Positions 24,514-32,620 of a DNA stretch of 42,406 nt are shown one piece after another (within the stretch, counting starts at the first letter, position 1; the number at the start of each line of letters is the position of its first letter). Under the pieces are notes generated by a model that was not told where the DNA came from, ran no database searches, and worked only from the letters and a program-made list of their open reading frames with translations. Both the position numbers and the translations under genes were made by a program. Source of the stretch: an uncultured Lachnospiraceae bacterium (GTDB taxonomy: Bacteria; Bacillota; Clostridia; Lachnospirales; Lachnospiraceae). The stretch spans positions 1-42,406 of the forward strand of contig CALWLH010000092.1 of the NCBI GenBank assembly GCA_944381475.1, read 5' to 3'.

Positions 24514-27072
24514 TTAGGGACGCAGGCGCGCCCCCAGGCGCTTCAGAACAGGAAGCCTTCCAGTCAGCCCTGACCGGGTCTTTTTGTAAAGGGCGCTCCA
24601 GCGCCGGTATGCAGCTTCATCCACCGGTTCAGCGCCGAAAGCGGCGTCCCGGTACAGGGATGTCATCTCAGACAATTCCTCATCTGTCAGGCTTTCAGTG
24701 ATATGGGCGTCCCTTAGCTTCTGACAAAATTCGGCGGCCACCAGATTGTCCGTATCTGACATACCAAGAAGCTGGATCAATCTGCAAAGCTTTTGATATT
24801 GCTTTAGGATGGGAACACTGTATCCGGAATAAGGGTTCTTTATTCCAGCCTTCTGCTCCTGGTATCGTCTGTACCAGCGAAGGGACAAAAGGATCAGTGT
24901 GATCAGCAGAAGGGCGAGAAGAATCCGGCCGATGGTGGACAGGATGTTTGAGACATTTTCCCCCATGATGGCAGCCAGTGCGTTGCCGTTTTCCTGGGAT
25001 GTGCCGCTCATGAACTGGTCCCACAGGCGCCAGTAGTCCGTATCATCCTCATTTTCTTCATCGGAAGGCGGGGTAAATTCCACAGGCACCCATCCAAAGC
25101 CGTTCAAGTATACCTCGCACCAGGCGTGGGCCTCGGAATCATCCACCTCTGCCTCCACAACGGCAGTCTGCCCGATGGCGGCCTCTCCCTCCAGCCAGTC
25201 GTCGTAATTCTCCTCCCACAGGATGGTGGATTCCACCACATCACTCATGGAAACCACGTAGCCTTCCACGTAGCGGGCAGGTATGCCCATGGAGCGCAGA
25301 AGAAGGGTGCCTGCGGTGGCAAAATAGGAGCAGTAGCCGAAGGGATTTTCAAAAAGGAAATGGGTTACGAAATCCTCTCCGGATTCCAATCTTCCCGGGT
25401 TCAGGGAGTATGTGTAATTTTCCTGAAAGAAGGTCTGAATCTGGCTGATGATCTCCTGGGTGGTGCCCCCAAAGCCCTGGTCTTCACAGAGCTGCTGAAG
25501 CTGGCCGATCACATTGTGGCTGTCTGTAAGAAGGGCATTTTCGTCATCGGTGGTTACCAGATAGGAATTGACGCCCATCAGGCCGTAGACGCTCAGATAA
25601 TTGTCGTATACATACTGGTCATATTCCGTGGTGATGGGGGCGTCCACATACTGGCTGTTCCAGATATCCTGGTGGACATAGAACTCCACCTCCTTCTCAA
25701 AGCTTGTTCCGATGTATTCAGGAAACCGGCGGTTGGCAAAATCGTAGTCGTCATATTCATCATCAAAGAGCGTGTAATAGGGCGCGGCAATATAATCTAT
25801 GGGCATGATGGGATCCTCTGGCTTTATAATCATCCTGCCCTTTAATATGGAGGGGTCATCCTCGTGAAGCTGTGCCAAAAGCTTGGCCTCCGCATTCATC
25901 TGGTTTGCAGGCTGGCCATTCTCCGTGTAGATTTCGGAAAAGGCATTGATCCAGCTGTTTCCGGTGTAGACGGTTCCCACCCAGGATTTCAGATAGATGG
26001 TTTCATAGACATAGGGGGCGAAGGTGACGATGAGATCTGTCTGGTAGTCGCTGGTGACAGTGCCCGCCTGTCCCAGGGAGCCCTGGCTTAGTCCGCCGGC
26101 TCCGCTTTCATCATCCTCAAAAAAGCTTCTGAGACCATAAAGCAAAAACTGGCGCACTACGGGAATAGTGCTGTCCTTGAGTCCTAGGAGGGCCTGGGAG
26201 GGGACATAGCCTGCCGCGGGATAGAGGATGGATGCGACGCTTGAAAATACCAGTATGAAGCCCAGGGTCACAGCCGCCAGCTGGGCCATGATCCGACCGC
26301 TGGAATAATGGGTATACAGATGGTGATGCTTCATATGCCTTCTGTGAACTGTCTTTTTGGTCATGGGCATGATGAATTGGTGATTGTGCCGGAATACAAA
26401 ACAGCACAGCAGAGCAGCTGCGATCAGGATAAAGGACAGCGTGCCTGGAATCACGTCAAAATACATGCCGAACTGAAGAAATGGGAAAATCAGAATCAGC
26501 ACGGTGAGGGGACTCTGCTCGTTGTTGAAAACAAAGTTGATCAGAAGCATCACCGCCAGCCCCACGATCAGAAAGAACATGGTGACGGTCATGTAGCGCT
26601 GTTCCTCGAAGGCCTCATTGTAGGTCTTGGTTGCCTCCATGTTCCAGGCATCGGAAACATATTCAAAAAAATCGTTCAGCACAGCGTTTAATCCGCTGTT
26701 GATAAACGGTCTGTAGGAGACAAGAAAAAAGGTGAAGATTACAAAAAACAACAGATACCCGATGTTCTGCCAGAGCTTTCTGCAGTTCATGAAGGAGAGG
26801 AGGGCTGCAAAAAGGGCGAAAAGAGAGAACAGCAGGGGCTGGTTGTATTGGATTTCAAAGGCGGCTGCAAAGGCAGCGGTGGTGCCTGCCACCAGACCGA
26901 ACATCAGAACCGCCTTCGTGAGGGCGTGCTTCATGCGGTCGGTGCCGGAAAACTCCACGGAGCTGCTTTGCAGCGATATACCGGAGCGGACGGCGGCGCG
27001 TTTAGCCAATACCTCCTCCCGGTGAAAGATCCTTTGCCAGATATCTTTCAGTTTGTTCATGAATTCAGGCAT
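24514..27072 (-). CDS. Membrane-anchored transglutaminase-like protein (TgpA-type)
   Basis: An 852-residue protein. After a ~50-residue cytoplasmic N terminus come about six membrane helices (residues ~50-290). An extracytoplasmic region follows with a transglutaminase/cysteine-protease core: Cys581 in FGYCSYFATAGTLLLRSMGI and His649 in EAHAWCEVYLNGFGWVPVEF. A last helix (ILLALLLITLILLSLRWY) leads to a C-terminal cytoplasmic segment resembling DUF4129. It is the third gene of a MoxR-DUF58-transglutaminase operon, a widespread trio of unknown exact role that may process or crosslink envelope proteins. Its start is 21 bases after the DUF58 stop. Confidence 0.9.
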   Translation of the reverse strand: MPEFMNKLKDIWQRIFHREEVLAKRAAVRSGISLQSSSVEFSGTDRMKHALTKAVLMFGLVAGTTAAFAAAFEIQYNQPLLFSLFALFAALLSFMNCRKLWQNIGYLLFFVIFTFFLVSYRPFINSGLNAVLNDFFEYVSDAWNMEATKTYNEAFEEQRYMTVTMFFLIVGLAVMLLINFVFNNEQSPLTVLILIFPFLQFGMYFDVIPGTLSFILIAAALLCCFVFRHNHQFIMPMTKKTVHRRHMKHHHLYTHYSSGRIMAQLAAVTLGFILVFSSVASILYPAAGYVPSQALLGLKDSTIPVVRQFLLYGLRSFFEDDESGAGGLSQGSLGQAGTVTSDYQTDLIVTFAPYVYETIYLKSWVGTVYTGNSWINAFSEIYTENGQPANQMNAEAKLLAQLHEDDPSILKGRMIIKPEDPIMPIDYIAAPYYTLFDDEYDDYDFANRRFPEYIGTSFEKEVEFYVHQDIWNSQYVDAPITTEYDQYVYDNYLSVYGLMGVNSYLVTTDDENALLTDSHNVIGQLQQLCEDQGFGGTTQEIISQIQTFFQENYTYSLNPGRLESGEDFVTHFLFENPFGYCSYFATAGTLLLRSMGIPARYVEGYVVSMSDVVESTILWEENYDDWLEGEAAIGQTAVVEAEVDDSEAHAWCEVYLNGFGWVPVEFTPPSDEENEDDTDYWRLWDQFMSGTSQENGNALAAIMGENVSNILSTIGRILLALLLITLILLSLRWYRRYQEQKAGIKNPYSGYSVPILKQYQKLCRLIQLLGMSDTDNLVAAEFCQKLRDAHITESLTDEELSEMTSLYRDAAFGAEPVDEAAYRRWSALYKKTRSGLTGRLPVLKRLGARLRP

Positions 27073-27093
27073 TGAATAATCAGTCCTCCTATT

Positions 27094-28230
27094 CTATCCC
27101 TTCATCCAGACTGCGCTTGCGAGAATAGCTGTATCCTCAGTGCAGGAAAAGAGCAGGGATGCCTCTCCTTCCCGCAGCTGCTTCTCACAGGCGGGATAGC
27201 CTGGACAGATGTAAATGAAATCCCCGTACTCATCCATGACCTTCCTGCACATGGAGAGTGCCGCGTCCGGTTCATGGCTGACTGCTTCATAGTAGAGCTG
27301 ATAAAGCACGGCGACGCCCTCCTCTTTGGTGGTGATCTCCTCCCGTTTCAGCTCCCCAAGGGAGGGGGAGTACCAGCACAGGGCGAAGGGGCGCTTCTCT
27401 GAGAGAAGGTGCTCCATCAGGGTGTAGTATACATCAAAGACGCGGTCAAAACGCCTGCGGCTTAGGGCCTCCAGGGAGAGCTCCTTTGCCCTGTCAAGCT
27501 CCTGATACAGCTCCAGCAAAACCAGGACATCATTGGAGGAGATGGAACCGTATTCCTTTACCAGAAGCCGATCCAGCTTTGTGGAAAGCTTCCAGTGAAT
27601 GCGCTGCAGCTTGTCCCCGGGCTGATAGTCCCTGGTATCGATGACCTGGGAGGAATCGTTTCCCTTGGTTTCCTGCTCCACCAGCTCTGTCAGGCCCGCG
27701 CCTCCCACGGTTTCCGTGGAGAATTCCGTTTCCATCATAACTGGAAGGGCGGCGGTGGCGGCGGATGCTTCCCCGGTAACCCTCAGATCCATCATGCCGG
27801 TGTAATCCCAGATGCGCACGTCCTTTATGGAAAAGGACTGGATGCCGCAGTATTCGCAGTTCAGCCTGAGAGTAATGGTGTTATCCTTTCCTGCGGCGAT
27901 GCCGCAGGCAAAGGTATAGCTGTCAGGCTGAGGATAAAACAAATTTTCAAAGCCGATGGTGATGTGGGCCCTGGCAACTGGAAAAAAGGAGCCGTTTTTT
28001 ATTTTCAGCGTCAGCCCTGCCTCATTGCCCCGCTCAATCTGGGCGGGCGCCGTTATTTGAAAGGAGAGTTTTTTTGCTGTGTCATGAAGAATGATACCGG
28101 AAAAAACTGGAAACAGAACCATCGCAAAAAGCAAAAGCAGCAGAAAATAGCTCACATAAAAACGGTAGAGCAGTGCGATCAATGCGAAAAAAAGGATGTA
28201 GCACAGGCGTGTGTAAAGGTTTCGGCGCAT
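27094..28230 (-). CDS. DUF58 domain-containing membrane protein
   Basis: A 378-residue protein with two N-terminal hydrophobic segments (LCYILFFALIALLYRFYVSY, FLLLLLFAMVLFPVFSGIIL) and a beta-rich region. The DUF58 hallmark YQPGDKLQRIHWKLSTKLDR is followed by LLVKEYGS; the region after it has a VWA-like fold in the family. DUF58 proteins pair with MoxR ATPases, which are thought to act as chaperones for them. The gene lies 12 bases downstream of moxR and 21 bases before the transglutaminase gene, all on one strand, so a single transcript is likely. Confidence 0.92.
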   Translation of the reverse strand: MRRNLYTRLCYILFFALIALLYRFYVSYFLLLLLFAMVLFPVFSGIILHDTAKKLSFQITAPAQIERGNEAGLTLKIKNGSFFPVARAHITIGFENLFYPQPDSYTFACGIAAGKDNTITLRLNCEYCGIQSFSIKDVRIWDYTGMMDLRVTGEASAATAALPVMMETEFSTETVGGAGLTELVEQETKGNDSSQVIDTRDYQPGDKLQRIHWKLSTKLDRLLVKEYGSISSNDVLVLLELYQELDRAKELSLEALSRRRFDRVFDVYYTLMEHLLSEKRPFALCWYSPSLGELKREEITTKEEGVAVLYQLYYEAVSHEPDAALSMCRKVMDEYGDFIYICPGYPACEKQLREGEASLLFSCTEDTAILASAVWMKG

Positions 28231-28242
28231 TGTTTAGGTCTC

Positions 28243-29169
28243 CTATACCCTGGGCAGGGGCGTATTTTTTGCAATCTCATCAAGAGCTGTGGAGATGGTA
28301 AACCCCCTGGCCTTGGCTCTGGCGGAAAGGGTCAGCCTGTGGCAGCTTACCTGATGGAAGATTTTTAAGATATGCTCCGGGAGAAGATATTTTGCTCCCT
28401 CAATATAGGCCGTGGCCTTTGCCATTCTGAGGAGCGCAAGGCTGGCTCTGGGGCTGAGACCGTACAGGAAATAGTCCTCGTTTCGGGTGTTTTCTGTCAA
28501 TTTCACCAGATAGTCGTAAAGGGCGTCGTGGACAAACAGGGCCTTGGCGTCCTCCTGCATGGCCAGGACATCCTCAAGCGTTACAAAGCCTGTCAGGGTC
28601 TGGAGCACATCCCCCACATTGCCCTTCAGGATGGATACCGCATTGGCATGATCCGGATAGCCCATGGACAGGCGGACCATGAACCGGTCAAGCTGGGATT
28701 CCGGCAGCTTTTGAGTTCCAGAAGACCCAAAGGGATTCTGTGTGGCAATGACCACAAAGGGCTTTGGCAGCTCTCTTGTGACGCCGTCCACGGTAACCCG
28801 TCCCTCTTCCATGACCTCCAGAAGAGCCGATTGGGTTTTGGGGGAGGTACGGTTGATCTCGTCTGCAAGAAACAGATTGCAGAAAACGGAGCCCTGTCTG
28901 TATTCAAACTCCTTTGTCTGGCTGTTAAACATGGAAAATCCCAGAAGATCACTGGGAAGCACATCTGGCGTGAACTGTACCCTGTGATATGAAAGGGACA
29001 TGGTTTTGGAGATGGTCAGCGCCAGCGTGGTTTTTCCCACCCCCGGGATATCCTCAAGCAGAATATGTCCTCCGGCAATGATGGCTGCCAGCACATCTTC
29101 AATGATCTCGTCCTTGCCCTTGATAACCCGGCCAACCTCTGTCATGATGGCCTCTATACGTTCGTTCAT
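28243..29169 (-). CDS. MoxR family AAA+ ATPase
   Basis: A 308-residue AAA+ ATPase: Walker A GVGKTTLA in LLEDIPGVGKTTLALTISK, then FTPDVLPSDLLGF, Walker B LFLADEINR, and the sensor-1 region VVIATQNPFGSSGTQKLPES. The arginine-finger and sensor-2 regions (LDRFMVRLSMGYP, LYGLSPRASLALLR) match MoxR proteins. ATG 29169 is preferred, with AAAAGGGG upstream; the in-frame ATG at 29193 has no ribosome site. First gene of the MoxR-DUF58-transglutaminase operon, with a promoter at 29246-29274. Confidence 0.93.
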   Translation of the reverse strand: MNERIEAIMTEVGRVIKGKDEIIEDVLAAIIAGGHILLEDIPGVGKTTLALTISKTMSLSYHRVQFTPDVLPSDLLGFSMFNSQTKEFEYRQGSVFCNLFLADEINRTSPKTQSALLEVMEEGRVTVDGVTRELPKPFVVIATQNPFGSSGTQKLPESQLDRFMVRLSMGYPDHANAVSILKGNVGDVLQTLTGFVTLEDVLAMQEDAKALFVHDALYDYLVKLTENTRNEDYFLYGLSPRASLALLRMAKATAYIEGAKYLLPEHILKIFHQVSCHRLTLSARAKARGFTISTALDEIAKNTPLPRV

Positions 29170-29205
29170 AAATTGGTCCCCTTTTCTGGTCATTATAGTT
29201 AGAAG

Positions 29206-29232
29206 CCGGGATCAGGTATCCCATCATCCCGG
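29206..29232 (-). promoter_or_regulatory. Leader inverted repeat before moxR
   Basis: CCGGGAT (29206-29212) pairs with ATCCCGG (29226-29232). An alternative smaller stem, GGGAT-caggt-ATCCC (29208-29222), shares the left arm, so the two are mutually exclusive. It lies in the predicted 5' leader. Function is unknown. Confidence 0.4.
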
Positions 29233-29245
29233 TGCGGATACATTC

Positions 29246-29274
29246 ACTTTATCATAAAAACGCCCCATCGTAAA
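29246..29274 (-). promoter_or_regulatory. Predicted sigma-A promoter of the moxR operon
   Basis: Minus strand: TTTACG (29274-29269) and TAAAGT (29251-29246) with a 17-base spacer. Moderate match. Confidence 0.45.
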
Positions 29275-29356
29275 CACAAAAACCCCTTCTAAGTGTGAAT
29301 AAAATATGTTCATCAGCGTATACCTTTGGGTTTTGACTGTTTCATTTTAATTGTTG

Positions 29357-29385
29357 TTGACAAATGCATTGTAAAATTGTAAGGT
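29357..29385 (+). promoter_or_regulatory. Predicted sigma-A promoter of the GH43 gene
   Basis: TTGACA (29357-29362) with TAAGGT (29380-29385) at 17 bases. Near the ribosome site the leader contains the arms GCCCCTTGG and CCAGGGGC (about 29397-29425). Confidence 0.5.
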
Positions 29386-29440
29386 AAAATAAAACCGCCC
29401 CTTGGAATCATTCAGTACCAGGGGCAAAAGGAGCGTACTT

Positions 29441-30790
29441 ATGGCAAATCCCTACTTACCAAACTGGGAATACATTCCCGACGGAGAGCCCAGGGTCTTT
29501 GGGGACCGTGTGTACATCTACGGCTCCCATGACCAGGCTGGCTCCAATAAATTCTGCGACTATGTGCTAAAATGCTGGAGCGCACCCTTATCCGACCTGA
29601 ACAGCTGGACCTGTCACGGGGACATCTTCCACACCCAGCCGGACAGGGATCACGGGGCGGACACAAGCTGGACAGTCTCAAACAATGAGCTTTTTGCCCC
29701 GGATGTGGTAGAGAAGGACGGAAAATACTACCTTTTCGCATACATCGTCAATGCAAGGGGCTGCGTGGCGGTGAGCGACCGGCCGGAGGGGCCTTTTTTG
29801 CTCCTTTCCCAGTACGAGTACACCATTTCGGATGAGATATGCTGCAACGGCTGGTTCATCGACCCGGGGGTTTTGGTGGACGATGACGGAAAGGTTTACA
29901 TCTACTGCGGCTTTGAGCGCTCCTTTATGGCAGAGGTTAACCCGGACAAGATGTATGAGATTTTGGACGGGACATGTATCGAACACATTATCCCCTGTGA
30001 GCCGGATCCTGCTCACGGCTTTGATAAGGAGGAGACCCTGTTTTACGAGGCTGCATCCCTCAGAAAGGTTGGAGGAGTGTATTATCTGATCTACTCCCCC
30101 AAGCGGGGCAGCAGGCTGGCCTATGCCACCTCGGATAAGCCCACGGGGCCTTTTACCTACCGGGGCTATATCGTGGATAACGGGGTGGACTATCCCGGAG
30201 GCAACAACCACGGCTCCATCGCCTGCATGAACGGACAGTGGTACATCTTCTACCACCGCATGACCAACGCCACCATCATGTCCAGAAGGGCCTGCGTGGA
30301 GCGAATCCAGATTCTGCCGGACGGCACCATCCCCCCTGTGGAGATGACCTCCTTAGGTTTCGAGGAGTCCCTATCCCCCTATAAAGAGACTCCTGCTGAT
30401 ATCGCCTGTGTGTTAAAGGGCAGCTGCTTTATCACGGAGAAAACCGTTTTCGAGCGGGTCATCACAAACATCTGTGACGGGGATGTGATGGGCTTTAAGT
30501 ACTATGACTTCGGGGAGGACTTTTCCAGCAAAACCATGCTCTTTGCCGCACAGGTGAAGGGCTGCGGATGCGATGCGCGCCTGCACATCCTGATTGATTC
30601 CGAGGACGGGGAGGAGATCGGGGGCTGTGACATCGGCCCATGTGACGGAGCGGTTCAGACGGTGGTAAAGGCTGTAACCGGACGTCACGCGGTATTTTTT
30701 AAAGTGACCACGAATTATGACGGCTGGACAGGCGCCTATTTTAAGGGGCGCTGCCTCTTTGAGCTAAAGTCCTTTTTGTTTATGAAGTAA
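29441..30790 (+). CDS. Glycoside hydrolase family 43 protein
   Basis: A 449-residue protein with the GH43 five-bladed propeller pattern. The likely catalytic set is Asp14 (YIPDGEP), Asp141 (GWFIDPGVLVDDDG) and Glu203 (LFYEAASLRKVGG). Family members are arabinofuranosidases, xylosidases or arabinanases. A C-terminal beta domain of about 120 residues (after ~330) looks like a CBM6-type module. There is no signal peptide, so it should act on imported oligosaccharides in the cytoplasm. ATG 29441 has AAAGGAG upstream; an in-frame start at 29402 lies in the leader hairpin. No transporter or regulator flanks it; araD at 41376 could use the released arabinose, but it is distant. Confidence 0.9.
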   Translation: MANPYLPNWEYIPDGEPRVFGDRVYIYGSHDQAGSNKFCDYVLKCWSAPLSDLNSWTCHGDIFHTQPDRDHGADTSWTVSNNELFAPDVVEKDGKYYLFAYIVNARGCVAVSDRPEGPFLLLSQYEYTISDEICCNGWFIDPGVLVDDDGKVYIYCGFERSFMAEVNPDKMYEILDGTCIEHIIPCEPDPAHGFDKEETLFYEAASLRKVGGVYYLIYSPKRGSRLAYATSDKPTGPFTYRGYIVDNGVDYPGGNNHGSIACMNGQWYIFYHRMTNATIMSRRACVERIQILPDGTIPPVEMTSLGFEESLSPYKETPADIACVLKGSCFITEKTVFERVITNICDGDVMGFKYYDFGEDFSSKTMLFAAQVKGCGCDARLHILIDSEDGEEIGGCDIGPCDGAVQTVVKAVTGRHAVFFKVTTNYDGWTGAYFKGRCLFELKSFLFMK

Positions 30791-30797
30791 AACAATG

Positions 30798-30839
30798 GGC
30801 TGGCGAAGCTATGATTGCCCCATCATAGCCGCGCCAGCC
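30798..30839. terminator. Hairpin between convergent GH43 and membrane-protein genes
   Basis: GGCTGGCG (30798-30805) pairs with CGCCAGCC (30832-30839) and GCTATGAT (30808-30815) with ATCATAGC (30822-30829), separated by a 2x2 internal loop. T-runs are weak, so termination efficiency is uncertain. Confidence 0.6.
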
Positions 30840-30850
30840 TGTATTTCCCA

Positions 30851-31978
30851 TCACTTCTCCACAAGTATATCCCCCTCAAGAAGCACATTGCCATTCTCGT
30901 CTATTACACTGGGGATTCCCAAAAAGGCGTAGTAGGCTCCATCCTCCCACTTAAATATGGAGGACTCATAGGTAATACCCCTGTTATCTACTGCCTCTAA
31001 GTAAATCTCCACCACATCTGCTTCCCCATAAGTCAGCTCTTTTTCAAGCTCCAGCGTGAAGCCGTTTGCAAAATCAACGGAGGCTATGTTTTGGACATCC
31101 TGCCTTTCCGTAACCTGGCCGTTTACCACGGTGACAAGCCAGGCCTCATTCAGGAAATAGTCATCCAGTGCTCTGGAGGGATGAAATTCAATGTTAAAAA
31201 TCTGTCTTGTAAACACATTTCCATCTTTATCTCTCTCCTCACAATCAATAGTGTTACCTGCCAGGGAAGCATATGGCAGATAGAAATCCCACAGATTATT
31301 CATATACATTTCATCCAACATCTCATTTTGTGTGACGCCTCCTTGAGTGAAGGACAGAATCGGGGTTTCATATTCCGAGAATATATCCAGCTTTATAGCG
31401 CCGGAGTAAGTGCCGCTGCCGGAGGGCTTAAGGGCGGCTTTTCTGTCTCCCACACTTATAACCAGCAGCAGATCCTCGCTGGACTGCTTTGGCACTACAT
31501 TTACCCTGATATTTGCCTCGTGGGTGTCAAAATCATATTCCCCATAATCCCAGTCTAAGGAGCTTATAAGGCTGTTTTGCTCTTCTAAAAGGCTGGAAAA
31601 TTGACCGTACATGCTCTGTATGCTATTGTTTAAGCCGAAAACCTCCTCCCTCATATATGAGATTTCCTGATTGAGGCTGTTTATCTCACAGGCCATGAAA
31701 ATGATGCTGCCCACTGCGCACACTGCCATGATCCCCTGTGTCACCTGGGGCAGGGCGGGCATTTTTCGCCCTTTACCAGAATTTCCCTGAAGAGCCTGAT
31801 TCAATTTTCTCTTATAAACATAATAATAAATTGCTATGCCGGCTACGGTGAAAGCAAATATGCAGGAAATGATAAAAATGATAGAGAAACGAAGTTCTGT
31901 GAAAGGCTTTGAAAAAAAATATCCTAACACAAATATCAAAAGAGTGATTACCATTGCCCAAAATATAGTCCGCTTCAT
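30851..31978 (-). CDS. Membrane protein with coiled coil and outer beta domain, partner of a LytTR regulator
   Basis: A 375-residue protein I cannot match to a named family. Three hydrophobic helices are visible (about 6-24, 31-52 and 81-98). They are followed by a predicted coiled coil (NSLNQEISYMREEVFGLNNS onward, ~98-140) and a ~230-residue acidic, beta-rich domain that should lie outside the cell. AAGGAGGA precedes the ATG on the minus strand. It follows the LytTR gene by 15 bases, so the two are surely co-transcribed. LytTR regulators paired with membrane inhibitors are known (for example HdrRM and BrsRM in streptococci); a sensor or anti-regulator role is inferred from that. Confidence 0.7.
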   Translation of the reverse strand: MKRTIFWAMVITLLIFVLGYFFSKPFTELRFSIIFIISCIFAFTVAGIAIYYYVYKRKLNQALQGNSGKGRKMPALPQVTQGIMAVCAVGSIIFMACEINSLNQEISYMREEVFGLNNSIQSMYGQFSSLLEEQNSLISSLDWDYGEYDFDTHEANIRVNVVPKQSSEDLLLVISVGDRKAALKPSGSGTYSGAIKLDIFSEYETPILSFTQGGVTQNEMLDEMYMNNLWDFYLPYASLAGNTIDCEERDKDGNVFTRQIFNIEFHPSRALDDYFLNEAWLVTVVNGQVTERQDVQNIASVDFANGFTLELEKELTYGEADVVEIYLEAVDNRGITYESSIFKWEDGAYYAFLGIPSVIDENGNVLLEGDILVEK

Positions 31979-31993
31979 TCAGATTATTCCTCC

Positions 31994-32452
31994 TTAAATA
32001 CCCAGTGCGTCCCTGAAACTGTTGTAGTAGCTTCTGGTTACATCTGTACGTCTTCCGTCTTCCATCTCCAGGACAAATTTCATGGAAAAGGATGGATTGA
32101 TTTTTTTGATACGCCCTCTGGCAGCGATTACCGAGTTGCTGATGCGGATAAAGCGGGCCGGATCCAGAATGTTCAGCAGCTGATACAGCCTGTCGGAGGT
32201 GTGATAGACCCCATCCATGGTGTATACCTCCACCCTGTGGCCAAAGCTTTCTATGGTTACAATATCCTCCACCGGAATGTGCAGCTGGCGTCCGCTTTCC
32301 AGATTGCGCACAGAAATATGCCCCACATAGCGGTTCGGCTGTGTCAGTACAAACTCAGCATCATCGTCAATCTCTATTCCCTTTTCCGTGAGAATCCGCC
32401 TGACCTCCTCGTAGCTCTCATCGCTGATGGCAAGCCTGATTTTCACCTGCAT
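31994..32452 (-). CDS. LytTR family DNA-binding regulator without receiver domain
   Basis: A 152-residue transcription regulator. A LytTR domain covers about residues 45-150 (QLHIPVEDIVTIESFGHRVE, LLNILDPARFIRISNSVIAA, GRIKKINPSFSMKFVLEMED). The first ~45 residues are a short alpha/beta segment rather than a response-regulator receiver, so it is not a two-component output protein. AGGAGGAA precedes the ATG on the minus strand and a promoter lies at 32499-32526. It is followed by a membrane protein in the same transcript, which probably controls it. LytTR proteins bind direct repeats; a tandem TTGCATA pair (32533-32548) near its promoter is a possible site. Confidence 0.88.
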   Translation of the reverse strand: MQVKIRLAISDESYEEVRRILTEKGIEIDDDAEFVLTQPNRYVGHISVRNLESGRQLHIPVEDIVTIESFGHRVEVYTMDGVYHTSDRLYQLLNILDPARFIRISNSVIAARGRIKKINPSFSMKFVLEMEDGRRTDVTRSYYNSFRDALGI

Positions 32453-32498
32453 TTCCTCCTCTTTCTTGTACCTCTTTTACTGAATACATCCTGATCAT

Positions 32499-32526
32499 AT
32501 GATAGCAAATGAATTGATTTTTTCAA
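32499..32526 (-). promoter_or_regulatory. Predicted sigma-A promoter of the LytTR operon
   Basis: Minus strand: TTGAAA (32526-32521) and TATCAT (32504-32499) with 16 bases between. Confidence 0.5.
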
Positions 32527-32585
32527 TGGCTTTTGCATACATTGCATAAAAGGGGGCATGGAATGCAGAGGCGCGGTTTTTCGCA

Positions 32586-32614
32586 TTGACTTTTTGCCTC
32601 TTTCTGTGTATTCT
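32586..32614 (+). promoter_or_regulatory. Predicted promoter giving a leaderless ABC-F mRNA
   Basis: TTGACT (32586-32591) and TATTCT (32609-32614) are 17 bases apart. The ATG at 32621 lies only seven bases after the -10, where transcription would start. No Shine-Dalgarno precedes this ATG. Confidence 0.5.
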
Positions 32615-32620
32615 AAAAAT

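Noticed and set aside
25126-25845. Long open frame on the plus strand inside the transglutaminase gene
   Set aside because: It is antisense to a strongly supported gene, has no ribosome site and shows no recognisable domain.
27595-28368. 257-codon open frame opposite the DUF58 gene
   Set aside because: It overlaps DUF58 and moxR entirely and its composition (Gly- and Cys-rich, no domains) is typical of a shadow frame.
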